NCBI RefSeq assembly: GCF_011761305.1
Contig: NZ_JAAOZC010000009.1
Span: forward strand, 51,347-115,346
Reading direction: 5' to 3'
Length of the DNA: 64,000 nucleotides
Origin: Sphingomonas vulcanisoli
Lineage (GTDB): Bacteria; Pseudomonadota; Alphaproteobacteria; Sphingomonadales; Sphingomonadaceae
Positions 26,818-36,184 of the stretch are shown piece after piece; positions within the stretch are counted from its first letter, which is position 1, and every line of letters starts with the position of its first letter. Position numbers and translations under genes: made by a program. Under the pieces are notes generated by a model. That model was not told the DNA's origin. It was given only the letters and a program-made list of their open reading frames with translations, and did no database searches.

Positions 26818-26996
26818 ACCCTGCTGCTGATGTCGCTGCCGTGTATCGAAAGCTACCATGGCGCCGTCAGCGAAGCGAGCCAGCCTCGATCGGGCAACCT
26901 CAATGCATCCGATCTCAAATGTCATTTGATGAGAAGTGATGGATGCCGTCGCTTGCCATGATGTCCATGCCGATTAAAGAATCTGGCAAGGATTGG

Positions 26997-27833
26997 ATGC
27001 AAAAAATGATCAGCTTTGAGCAAACCAGCCATCATCTCGAGGCGCTGGGTGGGCGGCTCCATTATAATGATATCGGCGAAGGCACGCCGTTGATCTGCGT
27101 TCATGGCGGTGGATCGGGCGCCAATGCCTGGGACAATACAAAATGGGCGCTAGATGGTTTGAGCGCTGATCATCGGGTCTTGCTTCTCGATCTTCCCGGA
27201 TATGGCACGTCCGACAATCTCGAGGCAGAGGCGGATGAGAGCCGGGATCGCTATTATGCGCGCGCGGTGCTTGCGTTGATGGATTCCCTGGGTCTGGAAG
27301 CGGCGCATCTGTTCGGCCCGTCGATGGGGGCGACCCCAATGATCCGGATCGCCCACGATCATCCCGATCGGGTGCTGAAATTGGTCCTGAAGTCACCGGC
27401 CGGCATGGGCAAGCATTTCCTGACGCCGTCACCGATGGACGGCATCCGTGCGCTCGATACCTTCCGACAGGATCCAACCTTCGAGAATATGACGCAGCTG
27501 ATGCGCCTGTTCGTGCCGGGCAAGGGGCTGTTGACCGATGCCTTGATCGAGGCGCGCTTCGCCTCCGCGCAACAGGCGATGATGCTCAAGCCCGCGGCGC
27601 GCAAGCCCACCGAACTTGCCGATATTCGCGCCCTTCTGCCAAAGTTGACGATGCCGACCTTGGTGTTGTGGGGGCACCAGGATCGGATGGTTGCGATGGA
27701 TGGCGCGCTGGGAGCGTTGGCCTTGATTCCCAAGGTCGAGGTGCATCTGTGGGGCGGCGGCACCGGGCATTTTGTTGAGTTCGAACATGCCGATGCGTTC
27801 AATCGGGTCGTGATCTCCTTTCTTAAAGCTTGA
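26997..27833 (+). CDS. Alpha/beta hydrolase, meta-cleavage product hydrolase-like (MhpC/BphD type)
   Basis: The 278-residue protein has the oxyanion-region H-G-G-G-S-G-A-N-A-W, the nucleophile elbow G-P-S-M-G-A near residue 110, the Asp in W-G-H-Q-D-R-M-V, and the His in T-G-H-F-V-E-F-E near residue 265. These fit C-C hydrolases of ring-cleavage products (MhpC, BphD, HsaD). It would supply 2-hydroxypentadienoate to the lower meta pathway at 18688-21472. Several upstream ATGs exist; the one at 26997 follows AAGGATTGG. Confidence 0.82.
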   Translation: MQKMISFEQTSHHLEALGGRLHYNDIGEGTPLICVHGGGSGANAWDNTKWALDGLSADHRVLLLDLPGYGTSDNLEAEADESRDRYYARAVLALMDSLGLEAAHLFGPSMGATPMIRIAHDHPDRVLKLVLKSPAGMGKHFLTPSPMDGIRALDTFRQDPTFENMTQLMRLFVPGKGLLTDALIEARFASAQQAMMLKPAARKPTELADIRALLPKLTMPTLVLWGHQDRMVAMDGALGALALIPKVEVHLWGGGTGHFVEFEHADAFNRVVISFLKA

Positions 27834-27943
27834 TCTCGATGCCGATCGCTATGCTGTTGCGGACGGTTTGAGAGTGGCATGACGCCCATAACCGACCATG
27901 GCCGCAACCCTGACGGTGCGCTGCTTTATCTTGCGGCTATCGC

Positions 27944-29416
27944 ATGAGTGATACCGACATGATCGATGCTATTGAGGTATCCCCCGCTCCGATCGAGGTG
28001 CCGAAAGATACCGTCCCAATGGCATCCCGTATCGCCGTTATCGCGGTAGGTGTCGGGCTGTTCATGCAATCGGTCGATTCAACGGCCTTGTCGACGGTCC
28101 TTCCGACCCTTGCGCGCAGTTTCCACGCCAGTCCGATCGACATGCGCTTGGTTTTGACGATCTATATGGTGGTCCAGGCCCTGTTCCTACCAGCCTCGGG
28201 ATGGGCGGCCGACCGTTTTGGCGCGCGGCGCGTCTTCATGGCGGCGATGGCCGTCTTCCTGCTCGGTTCGCTTTTCTCGGGGCTGTCGCATTCGCTTCTT
28301 CAATTGATCGGCGGACGCATCGTTCAGGGGCTGGGCGGAGCGATGATGGTGCCGGTGGGACGCATCATCGTGGTGGCCGCAACCCCGCGCAATCAATTAA
28401 TCCAGGCGATGATGTGGCTGGGTGTGACGGGGCTGACCGGGCCGATCGTGGGGCCGTCGCTCGGCGGCATGATCGTGAGCGTTGCGACGTGGCCGTGGAT
28501 ATTCTTCATCAATCTGCCGGTCGGGATCGCTGCCCTCATCGCGATCGCCCGCGTCGTCCCTCGTATTTCCCGTCCGCACCCCGGATTATTCGATTTGGTC
28601 GGTTTCGGGTACGTCGTCATCGTTATCGGCGCCGTGATGACCGTTGTGGAAGGGGCTGGCCATGATCCCCGCTTGCAGATCGTCGCCGCTCTGATCGCGG
28701 TTCCGGCGGGCTTTGCCTATGTCGCGCACGCCCGGCGGCGCCAGTTTGGCGGCCGCAAGCCGGTGATCGATCTTTCGTTGCTGCGCTACCCGACGTATCG
28801 CAGCACGATCGTCGGCAGCAGCCTGATCCGCCTTGGCATCGGCGGATCGCCCTATTTGCTGGCGTTGTTCTTTCAGATCGGACTGGGATGGCCGCCGCTG
28901 AAAACGGGCATTATCACCACCGCTGTCGCCGTAGGGGCGCTGGGATCACGACCGTTCGGACCCCAGATTGTCCGCCTGCTCGGCTTTCGCAAGATGCTGA
29001 TCATTTCCTCGCTCGCCATCGGCTTGTTCGGTGCCGCGCCCGCCCTTTTCAACAATACGACGCCGATCTGGCTGATGATGGGCGTTCTCGTCCTGAGCGG
29101 CTATGCCCGATCGTCGCAATTCAGTTCGGCCAACGTAATGGCCTATGCCGATATGCCCGATGAAAAGATCAGCTCCGCCGCAACGCTGTTGGCGATGATG
29201 CAGCAGTTGACCGTGAGCCTGGGCATCACGTTGGCGGGCCTAGCGCTGGAAATAAGCCATTATTTTCATGACGGCCCGCTCGATAGGCTAGACTTCGGGG
29301 TCTCATTTTCGGTGATCGGCATCATGGCGATCCTGGCTATCCCGATTTACGCTCAACTCTCGGCAGATGCCGGGGCGGACATCAGCGGCCAGAAGATGCC
29401 CAGAGGTGCGGCATGA
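27944..29416 (+). CDS. MFS transporter, DHA2 (EmrB/QacA) family
   Basis: A 490-residue transporter with about 14 membrane segments. The first helix shows L-F-M-Q-S-V-D-S-T-A-L-S-T-V-L-P, the loop after helix 2 has G-W-A-A-D-R-F-G-A-R-R, and motif C is present as G-P-I-V-G-P-S-L-G-G. Family members export drugs, dyes and organic acids with protons. It lies 110 bases after the hydrolase gene on the same strand and probably removes toxic intermediates; this is inferred from location. Confidence 0.85.
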   Translation: MSDTDMIDAIEVSPAPIEVPKDTVPMASRIAVIAVGVGLFMQSVDSTALSTVLPTLARSFHASPIDMRLVLTIYMVVQALFLPASGWAADRFGARRVFMAAMAVFLLGSLFSGLSHSLLQLIGGRIVQGLGGAMMVPVGRIIVVAATPRNQLIQAMMWLGVTGLTGPIVGPSLGGMIVSVATWPWIFFINLPVGIAALIAIARVVPRISRPHPGLFDLVGFGYVVIVIGAVMTVVEGAGHDPRLQIVAALIAVPAGFAYVAHARRRQFGGRKPVIDLSLLRYPTYRSTIVGSSLIRLGIGGSPYLLALFFQIGLGWPPLKTGIITTAVAVGALGSRPFGPQIVRLLGFRKMLIISSLAIGLFGAAPALFNNTTPIWLMMGVLVLSGYARSSQFSSANVMAYADMPDEKISSAATLLAMMQQLTVSLGITLAGLALEISHYFHDGPLDRLDFGVSFSVIGIMAILAIPIYAQLSADAGADISGQKMPRGAA

Positions 29417-29522
29417 CGGGCGGCGCCTCACATTGGGCCTGCCGTGACAGGTCGGGCAGCAGGCGGGCGGAAACGCCCATCATGAAGTCTTTAGCCAGGA
29501 ACCGTCTTCCAGGAGACCGATC

Positions 29523-30533
29523 GTGAAATACGCCCCACTCGGAAGAACCGGAACATATGTCTCCAGGATGTCGCTGGGAACCGCGACGTTAGGGATCGCG
29601 CCACTGGAGGCCGATGCCGATCGTCTGATCGGGCGCGCTCTCGATCTCGGCATCAATGTGGTCGATACGGCCAATACCTATGGCGATCAGGCAAGGTTCG
29701 ATCGTCCGGGAGCGCCGCCAGCCGACCAGCGCGCTTCTGCCGAAGAGATTGTCGGACGGGCGATCCGGGGCAGGCGGTCGAACATCGTCCTTACGTCCAA
29801 AGTGATGGAGCCGGTCGGAACCGACGTGAACGAGCGAGGCCTGTCGCGCCGCCACATCATGGCCCAGATCGAGCGAAGCCTGAAACGGCTGAACACGGAC
29901 CACCTCGATGTCTATTACGCGCATCATCCCGATCCCGACACGCCGTTTGACGAAACGATGCGCGCCTTCGACGATCTGATCCGGCAGGGGAAGATACGAT
30001 ACTGCGCCTTGTCGACCTATCCCGCATGGGAGGTGATGGAAGCTTTGGCGATCGCCGAAAAGCTGGGAGCCAGCGCCCCCGTTTGCGTCCAGGTAGGGTA
30101 CAATATCGCCTCTCGCGCCGTGGAAGCGGATCTGGTGCCCTTGTGCCTGCGTCATGGCCTGTCGCTGACCGTTTTCGGCCCGCTGGCAGGCGGCCTGTTT
30201 GCCGGCCCGTCGGTGCTAGACCGCGAGTTCGTCGGCAGCCGCCGTTGGGGAGGGCAGGGGTTTTCCGAACGTGATCTCGGGCTGGCGGAACAGCTTGATG
30301 CATTGTCCAAAGCGCATGGCATTCCGCATGCGGTGATGGCGTTGGGGTGGCTGATGTCCCGTCCCGCCGTCGCCTCTGCCATCATTGGGCCGGAAACGAT
30401 CGATGAGCTTGAAGCGAATGTCTCGGCATCCGACCTGAATTTTTCGCCGGAGCTGCTTGAAGCGATTGACCAGATTGGCCGGCCACCCAAACCCACATGG
30501 CCCGGCTTGCCTCCACGCGGCGCAATAAAGTGA
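29523..30533 (+). CDS. Aldo/keto reductase family oxidoreductase
   Basis: The 336-residue protein begins L-G-R-T-G-T-Y-V-S-R-M-S-L-G-T and continues G-I-N-V-V-D-T-A-N-T-Y-G (Asp and Tyr of the tetrad), T-S-K-V-M (Lys) and Y-Y-A-H-H-P (His). This is the AKR11/12-like group of NADPH-linked reductases. It is followed after 13 bases by a Rieske ferredoxin gene, so the two are likely cotranscribed. A role in reducing an aldehyde or oxidising a dihydrodiol is possible, but the substrate is not known. Confidence 0.82.
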   Translation: MKYAPLGRTGTYVSRMSLGTATLGIAPLEADADRLIGRALDLGINVVDTANTYGDQARFDRPGAPPADQRASAEEIVGRAIRGRRSNIVLTSKVMEPVGTDVNERGLSRRHIMAQIERSLKRLNTDHLDVYYAHHPDPDTPFDETMRAFDDLIRQGKIRYCALSTYPAWEVMEALAIAEKLGASAPVCVQVGYNIASRAVEADLVPLCLRHGLSLTVFGPLAGGLFAGPSVLDREFVGSRRWGGQGFSERDLGLAEQLDALSKAHGIPHAVMALGWLMSRPAVASAIIGPETIDELEANVSASDLNFSPELLEAIDQIGRPPKPTWPGLPPRGAIK

Positions 30534-30546
30534 AGGATGAAAACCG

Positions 30547-30873
30547 ATGCTGACTGAATTTACGCCTACAATTCCCGAGTCTGAACTGCTCGAAGGTACC
30601 ATGCAGGGTCTCGAACTCGGCGATGAACGTGTGTTGATCGCTAAAATCGATGGCGAAATCTATGCCATCAACAATATCTGCTCACACTTCCATACCTATC
30701 TTTCGAACGGCGATCTGATCATCGATCGTTTGGAAGTGCAATGCCCATTGCATGATAGCTGTTTTAGCCTGAAAACGGGTGAACCAGCCGACATTCCGGC
30801 CGAAGATCCGGTGGAAGTCTACGGGGTTAAGATCGACGGTGGAGTGATTTGCGTTGGCCCTCGTGCCGCCTGA
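30547..30873 (+). CDS. Rieske-type ferredoxin
   Basis: The 108-residue protein carries one intact Rieske [2Fe-2S] site: C-S-H-F-H near residue 46 and C-P-L-H-D near residue 66. It is of the size and type of BphA3/NagAb ferredoxins that carry electrons from a flavoprotein reductase to an oxygenase. Within this half of the window the candidate reductase is encoded at 16459 and the only multi-subunit oxygenase is the odd one at 22290-24437. This is the last gene before the region with the insertion-sequence remnant. Confidence 0.9.
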   Translation: MLTEFTPTIPESELLEGTMQGLELGDERVLIAKIDGEIYAINNICSHFHTYLSNGDLIIDRLEVQCPLHDSCFSLKTGEPADIPAEDPVEVYGVKIDGGVICVGPRAA

Positions 30874-31019
30874 TTGCCTATAGAATTAGATGAATGATCT
30901 AGTGGATTGATAGGAACGGAAAAGTCCGGATCGGATTCCCCTTTGGGTCATGCCGTGCGACGCTGCGGCATGCGCAGGGGTATCAACATCGCCGTCACGG
31001 CTTTCGATAGGGCTCGGAC
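30874..31019. other. Intergenic DNA before the transposase remnant
   Basis: I see no gene or strong structure in these 146 bases, which join the end of the ferredoxin gene to the decayed transposase. Confidence 0.5.
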
Positions 31020-31405
31020 CATGACGCACGACGACAGGCGCAACGGCACAACATGCTGTTCGCGGCGCTAACGTGCTCGACGGCTCGGTGATCGGACGCA
31101 ACATGCAGCGGTATCAGCGCCGGGAGATCATCCATTTCCAGAACGCCGTCGAGGCCGAGTTGCCATCCGACTGGGCCGTCCAGGCGCGCGACAGCCACCG
31201 CACCATCGCGGCGATAGGATTGCGCGGGGTCAGGAACCACGAACCTAGCATGCAGACGGCCGAACGCTTCGCCCACGGCCTCGGCGTGCTTCCATCCCAC
31301 AGCATCCTTGAACTCGTCAGCTGGTCGAACGCGAACGCCTTCATGCAGGTGAAGCTCACGAGATTGGCGAACCGGACCGTCTCGGTCGCACGCCTCCTCC
31401 GTTGA
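31020..31405 (+). pseudogene. Decayed IS630-family transposase, C-terminal part
   Basis: Fragments of the IS630-type transposase are recognisable in different frames: M-T-H-D-D-R-R-N-G-T-T near 31020, then L-D-G-S-V-I-G-R-N-M-Q-R-Y followed by N-A-V-E-A-E-L-P near 31075-31160, F-H-P-T-A-S-L-N near 31295 and A-F-M-Q-V-K-L-T-R-L near 31340. In an intact enzyme these occur in one frame as the DDE-domain blocks. Several frameshifts and a missing N-terminal half mark it as dead. It sits where the sequence style changes between the first catabolic block and the box cluster. No clear terminal repeats were found. Confidence 0.6.
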
Positions 31406-31578
31406 GCAGATCCGCGGTAAGCCCGATCGTCCCATGCAGGTCGAACACCATCGATGCATGAGGGATATTGGGCGGCTGGGGCGTGACCAGAAATCGAGGC
31501 GTCAGGCCGCTGAAATAGGTGCTACCAGTCACTTGCATAAGCAAAGCCGCTTCCCACTATCGCTGCGGAGCGCCATTT
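31406..31578. other. Intergenic DNA after the transposase remnant
   Basis: These 173 bases, up to the end of the convergent reductase gene, show no supported gene. They may be further decayed insertion-sequence DNA. Confidence 0.4.
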
Positions 31579-32805
31579 TTACATAAGCTGTTTTAGAGGA
31601 ATCTCTTTATCGGCGATGGCTGCACGATCCGGCTGGCTGCCGTTCGCGACCAGAAGTTTGCCATGCGTGAAATCGCGCACCGCGTTGACGCAATCGAGCG
31701 CGATGACAGTCCCGTCTCGCAAATAGACGATCGAAAACGCCCGCGTCGCCGGGTCGCCGCGCACCACCAAATCGTCAAAGCCGAGCGACAAGCCGACGGT
31801 TTGCAGCTTAAGATCATATTGGTTCGACCAGAACCACGGCACCGCGGCATATTCGCCCGCCCCGCCCTGGATCGCCGCAGCGACGACCGACGCCTGATCA
31901 TTGGCATTCTGGACCGACTCCAGCCGTATCCAGGCATTTTGGGCGTGCGCGTTGCGGTGTTCGGCGCAATCGCCGATCGCATAGATATCCGGCAGCGAGG
32001 TGCGGCACTGGCCATCGACGCGCACGCCGTTGCCACCCTCGGCGCCGGCGGCCAGCAAAGGTGCGACCGCGGGGATGATGCCGATGCCGACGATCACCAT
32101 CTGTGCCGGCAGAATCTCGCCATCGGCCAGCCGCACGCCGGTCACGCGATCGGCTTCGCCCAACACACATTCGACCCGTGCTTCGAGGCGGATATCGACG
32201 CCGTGCGCGCGATGCTCCGCTTCGTAGAAGCGCGACAACGGCTCGCCCGCCACCCGCGCCAACACGCGATCCAAAGCCTCCAGCAAGGTGACATGCTTGC
32301 CGAACTTGCTCAGCACCGCTGCCGCTTCGAGCCCGATATAGCCACCGCCGATGACGACGACGCGCTCGACCGCGGGCAGCTCGCTCATCATCCGATCGAC
32401 ATCGGCGCGGTTGCGCACCGTATGGACACCGACGAAATCATGGCCGTCGCAGGTCAGCCGGCGCGGGCTTCCGCCCGTCGCCCAGATAAGCGCGCCATAG
32501 CCGATTTCGGCGCCGGCGGCCGTCGTGACCTTGTGCGCCTCGGGATCGACGGCCGTGACCGTCTGCCCGAGCATCATGTCGATCCTGCGCTCCGCCCATG
32601 CCTCGGCGGTGCGGAAGACGATACGTTCCCATGGCTTGTCGCCGCTGAGATATTCCTTGGAGAGCGGCGGGCGATCGTAGGGCAGTTCGGACTCGTCGCC
32701 GATCATGCCGATCGTCCCTTCGAATTTCTGCTGGCGCAGCGCCATCGCGGCCTGAGCGCCGCCATGGCCGCCGCCGACGATCAGGACATCGTAGCTCTTC
32801 GTCAC
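31579..32805 (-). CDS. FAD-dependent ferredoxin reductase-like protein in the box operon
   Basis: The 408-residue flavoprotein has an FAD motif [10 protein letters not shown] near residue 11, an NAD motif [10 protein letters not shown] near residue 150 and the Y-A-I-G-D-C-A-E segment. It is of the BphA4/rubredoxin-reductase type. Its GTG start overlaps the thioesterase stop, so it is the last gene of the boxC-boxB operon. No BoxA gene is present in the window, so this protein may supply electrons to the epoxidase, perhaps through the flavodoxin at 41956; that is inference. Confidence 0.85.
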   Translation of the reverse strand: MTKSYDVLIVGGGHGGAQAAMALRQQKFEGTIGMIGDESELPYDRPPLSKEYLSGDKPWERIVFRTAEAWAERRIDMMLGQTVTAVDPEAHKVTTAAGAEIGYGALIWATGGSPRRLTCDGHDFVGVHTVRNRADVDRMMSELPAVERVVVIGGGYIGLEAAAVLSKFGKHVTLLEALDRVLARVAGEPLSRFYEAEHRAHGVDIRLEARVECVLGEADRVTGVRLADGEILPAQMVIVGIGIIPAVAPLLAAGAEGGNGVRVDGQCRTSLPDIYAIGDCAEHRNAHAQNAWIRLESVQNANDQASVVAAAIQGGAGEYAAVPWFWSNQYDLKLQTVGLSLGFDDLVVRGDPATRAFSIVYLRDGTVIALDCVNAVRDFTHGKLLVANGSQPDRAAIADKEIPLKQLM

Positions 32806-33227
32806 GCCTCATTCCCCTTGCTCAATTGGTGCCGCAATTCGGCGGGCAAGGGCTCGGGCACGACGGCGCCCTCCTCGCCATATTTGGCCCAGATCCGCGT
32901 GCCGGTGGTTTCCACGCAGACGATATCGTCGCGGCGGATCACCTGCGCGATCTCGATGCTGGTGCGCCCGAGACGCCGGATTTCGCTGTGGATCGTCACC
33001 CGATCGTCGAAGCGCGCCGTCGCGCGGAAATCGACCTGGCAGCTGACGATCGGCCATCCCAAGATGCCGTAATGGCTGACCAGCTTCGCCCGCGACATGC
33101 CCGTCGCCGCCTCGAACATAAAGGCGGTGGCAACGTCGAACATTTCGAGGAAGCGCGGGAAGAACACGATCCCGGCCGGATCGCACTCGCCCCATTCGAT
33201 TACATGGCTGTGGACATGGGCGAACAT
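32802..33227 (-). CDS. Acyl-CoA thioesterase, 4-hydroxybenzoyl-CoA thioesterase family
   Basis: A hot-dog-fold protein of 141 residues. The catalytic loop [15 protein letters not shown] near residue 15 matches the 4HBT family with its active-site Asp. In box clusters a thioesterase can release benzoate from stalled benzoyl-CoA or epoxide side products and so save CoA. Its start overlaps the preceding aldo/keto reductase stop by one base, and its own stop overlaps the reductase start, showing tight coupling. Confidence 0.85.
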   Translation of the reverse strand: MFAHVHSHVIEWGECDPAGIVFFPRFLEMFDVATAFMFEAATGMSRAKLVSHYGILGWPIVSCQVDFRATARFDDRVTIHSEIRRLGRTSIEIAQVIRRDDIVCVETTGTRIWAKYGEEGAVVPEPLPAELRHQLSKGNEA

Positions 33228-34216
33228 CAGCAGCGGGCTCTGGCGGGAGGAAGAAGGCGCTCGGGATCGCCAAGGGCGAAGCGGCGCAGATAGGAGGAGT
33301 TGATCAGCGCGTGCGGGAAGCCCGGGTCCATCGGCGCGATCGCATCCAGCCGCGCGAGGATCGCCGCATCGATCGGCGCCAGCGAGAGCGCGGCGTCAAG
33401 CTGCTCCGGTTGCCGTGCCCCGATCAGCGGGATGCAACCGCGCGCGATCAGCCAGCCCAGCGCGAGGACGATCGGCGTGAGGCCGGTTTCGGCGGCGATT
33501 GCGGACAAAGCGGCCGAGGTTTCGGCAAGCTTCGGCGGCATCTTGGCAAGGCGGGTGCGCTCACCACCGGCCAGCGCGCCAGCCGCGAGCGGTCCCCAGC
33601 AGACGCGACCGAGGTCCATCGCCTCCGCCATCGGCACCAGCTCGCGCTCGGGCGTGCGCGCGGCGAGATTATATTCGAATTGGATCGCCGCCGGTTTCAC
33701 CCAGCCGCGCAGCTCCGCCATCGTCGCGGCGCGGCTGGCCAGCCAGGCCGGCGTATCGGAAAAGCCGGTGTAAAGTACCTTGCCGCTGCGGACGAGATCA
33801 TCGAACCCGCGCGCAATCTCCTCGATCGGCGTCGTCCCGTCCCAGAAATGGAGCCAGAGCAGATCGATATGATCGGTGCCCAACCGCTTCAGGCTCGCCT
33901 CGACCGAGCGCAGCATCGCCTTGCGGCTGTTGCCGCCGGCCAGCGGGTGGCGATTGACCGATGCGGTGAACTTGGTGGCGAGAACGAAATCGTCGCGCCG
34001 GCCCGCCACGAACGCGCCGACGATCTCTTCCGCGGCACTATCGGCATAATTGGGCGCGGTATCGATGAAAGTGCCGCCCGCATCGGCAAAGCGCGTCAGG
34101 ATCGCCCGCGATGCCTCCGCATCCGCACCCCAATCCTTGCGCTCGCCGAAGGTCAGCGTGCCCAGGCACAGTTCCGACACGCGCAAGCCGCTGCCGCCGA
34201 GCAGGCGATGCCGCAT
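33227..34216 (-). CDS. Aldo/keto reductase family oxidoreductase
   Basis: The 329-residue protein starts [20 protein letters not shown] and has F-I-D-T-A-P-N-Y (tetrad Asp and Tyr), L-A-T-K-F (Lys) and L-L-W-L-H-F-W (His). It belongs to the AKR11/12-like group. The ATG at 34216 overlaps the thiolase stop as TGATG, so the longer frame to 34264 is not used. Its job in benzoate degradation is not established; it might remove aldehyde by-products of BoxC. Confidence 0.83.
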   Translation of the reverse strand: MRHRLLGGSGLRVSELCLGTLTFGERKDWGADAEASRAILTRFADAGGTFIDTAPNYADSAAEEIVGAFVAGRRDDFVLATKFTASVNRHPLAGGNSRKAMLRSVEASLKRLGTDHIDLLWLHFWDGTTPIEEIARGFDDLVRSGKVLYTGFSDTPAWLASRAATMAELRGWVKPAAIQFEYNLAARTPERELVPMAEAMDLGRVCWGPLAAGALAGGERTRLAKMPPKLAETSAALSAIAAETGLTPIVLALGWLIARGCIPLIGARQPEQLDAALSLAPIDAAILARLDAIAPMDPGFPHALINSSYLRRFALGDPERLLPPARARC

Positions 34217-35427
34217 CACACCCGCTCCAGCAGCATCGCGATGCCCTGGCCGACGCCGATGCACATCGTCGCGATACCATAGCGTTCGCCGCGGCGCTGC
34301 AATTCCTCGGCCACGGTCAGCGCGAGCCGCGCGCCCGACATGCCGAGCGGGTGGCCGAGCGCGATTGCCCCGCCATTGGGGTTCACGCGGGCATCGTCGT
34401 CGGCGATGCCGAGATCGCGCAGCACTGCTAGTCCCTGTGCGGCGAAGGCCTCGTTGAGCTCGATCACCCCGACCTGATCGAGCCCAACGCCGGTGAGTGC
34501 GAGCAGCTTGCGCACCGCAGGGGCGGGCCCGATGCCCATGATCCGGGGCGCGACGCCCGCAGTTGCCATGCCGACGATCCGCGCGCGCGGCGTCAGGCCA
34601 TGGTGCGCAGCGGCGGCCTCGGATGCGATCAGCATCGCCGCCGCACCATCGTTGACGCCGCTGGCATTGCCGGCGGTGACGGTGCCGTCGGCGCGGACCA
34701 CAGGCTTGAGCTTGGCGAGCGCCTCCAGCGTCGTCTCGCGCGGATGCTCGTCGCGATCGACGATCACCGCGTCGCTCTTCTTCTTCGGGATGGTGACGGG
34801 CACGATCTCCGCCGCCAGCCGGCCATTGGCCTGCGCCGCCGCGGCACGTTGCTGGCTGCGCAGCGCGAACGCATCCTGATCGGCGCGTGCTATGCCGAAG
34901 TCGTCGGCGACATTCTCGGCGGTCTCTGGCATCGAATCGACACCATAGGCCGCGCGCATCGCGGGATTGACGAAGCGCCAGCCGATCGTCGTGTCATAGA
35001 CCGCATTGGCGCGCGAAAAGGCCGCGTCCGCCTTGGGCATGACGAAGGGCGCGCGGCTCATGCTCTCGACGCCGCCCGCAATCATCAGGCCCGCGTCGCC
35101 CGCACGGATCGCGCGCGCCGCCGTGCCGACTGCATCAAGACCCGATCCGCACAAACGATTGACCGTCGAGCCGCCGACGCTCTCGGGCAGACCGGCAAGC
35201 AGCGCCGCCATCCTGGCGACGTTGCGATTATCCTCACCCGCCTGGTTGGCGCATCCGAGGATGACATCATCCACCGCGCTCCAGTCGAGCCCGGAATTGC
35301 GCGCCTTGAGCGCGGCGATCGGCACCGCTGCGAGATCATCGGCGCGTACCGAAGCGAGCGCGCCGCCGTAACGGCCGATCGGGGTCCGCACGGCATCGCA
35401 GAGGAAAGCGTCAACCAAGGTCATCAT
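34216..35427 (-). CDS. pcaF: 3-oxoadipyl-CoA thiolase (PcaF/PaaJ type)
   Basis: A 403-residue thiolase with [11 protein letters not shown] near residue 92, holding the acyl-accepting cysteine as in PcaF, the N-E-A-F-A-A-Q segment, G-H-P-L-G-M-S-G with the catalytic His, and a final C-I-G-V-G-Q-G cysteine motif. It splits 3-oxoadipyl-CoA into succinyl-CoA and acetyl-CoA, the last step of the box route. A start at 35424 is equally possible. It overlaps the hydrolase gene by 17 bases. Confidence 0.93.
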   Translation of the reverse strand: MMTLVDAFLCDAVRTPIGRYGGALASVRADDLAAVPIAALKARNSGLDWSAVDDVILGCANQAGEDNRNVARMAALLAGLPESVGGSTVNRLCGSGLDAVGTAARAIRAGDAGLMIAGGVESMSRAPFVMPKADAAFSRANAVYDTTIGWRFVNPAMRAAYGVDSMPETAENVADDFGIARADQDAFALRSQQRAAAAQANGRLAAEIVPVTIPKKKSDAVIVDRDEHPRETTLEALAKLKPVVRADGTVTAGNASGVNDGAAAMLIASEAAAAHHGLTPRARIVGMATAGVAPRIMGIGPAPAVRKLLALTGVGLDQVGVIELNEAFAAQGLAVLRDLGIADDDARVNPNGGAIALGHPLGMSGARLALTVAEELQRRGERYGIATMCIGVGQGIAMLLERV

Positions 35428-36184
35428 CCTTCAGAAAATCCAGGCACGCCGCGAGCACGGCATCAAACTGGTCTCGATGCGGAGAGTGTCCGCAGTTGGC
35501 AAGTTCGACACGGGTGGTACGCGGCAGGACCGCCTCGATGCGATCGAGCTGCTCCAGCGTGCCATATTCATCGTCAAGGCCCTGGATCAGCAGGGCGGGC
35601 GCCTCAATCGAGGGAAGCCATTCCTCGATGTTCCAGGCCTCGAAGCGCGGATCGAGCCAGATGTCGTTCCAGCGCCAGAACACCTCTTGGGCGTCGCGAT
35701 GATGGCGACCGAGCTTGGTCCCCAAATCCGTCGTGAGATAGACCTGCTTGACCTTGGCGATGCTGTCGACCGTCAGCCGTTCGACGAAGACATGCGGTGC
35801 TTCGAGAATCAGCGCAGCGACCCGCTCGGGAAACCAGGCGGCGGCGAGCAGCGCGATCGAGCCGCCATCGCTGTGGCCGAGCAGGACCGCGCGCGGGATA
35901 TCCAGCGCATCCATAACCAGCGGCACCCATCGCGCCTCATCGTGCATGTAGGCGGGTTCGCGGGGATCGGGCAGCGGATCGGACGCGCCATAGCCCTGCC
36001 GCGACCAGGCGATCACGGGCCGACCGGTCGCCGCCGCCAGCCGGCCCGGAAAGTCGCGCCACATCGAGACCGAGCCGAGCCCCTCGTGAAGCAGCAGGAT
36101 CGGCGTTCCTACGCCAGGCCAGCGCCGAACCTCGAGCCCGACGCCGCCGATCGTGATCCGTTCCGCGGCAAGTGCGACCGTCAT
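35411..36184 (-). CDS. Alpha/beta hydrolase of the box operon
   Basis: The 257-residue hydrolase has L-L-L-H-E-G-L-G-S (oxyanion region), the nucleophile motif G-H-S-D-G-G near residue 103, an Asp in G-L-D-D-E-Y and the His in C-G-H-S-P-H. Similar hydrolases are commonly found beside benzoate-CoA ligase and box genes, but their reaction is not settled; an esterase or lactonase that guards the pathway is plausible. The start overlaps the ligase stop as ATGA. Confidence 0.82.
   Translation of the reverse strand: MTVALAAERITIGGVGLEVRRWPGVGTPILLLHEGLGSVSMWRDFPGRLAAATGRPVIAWSRQGYGASDPLPDPREPAYMHDEARWVPLVMDALDIPRAVLLGHSDGGSIALLAAAWFPERVAALILEAPHVFVERLTVDSIAKVKQVYLTTDLGTKLGRHHRDAQEVFWRWNDIWLDPRFEAWNIEEWLPSIEAPALLIQGLDDEYGTLEQLDRIEAVLPRTTRVELANCGHSPHRDQFDAVLAACLDFLKDDDLG

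Noticed and set aside
31663..33072. Plus-strand open frame of 469 codons opposite the reductase and thioesterase
   Set aside because: It crosses two well-supported genes on the other strand and shows only low-complexity composition.
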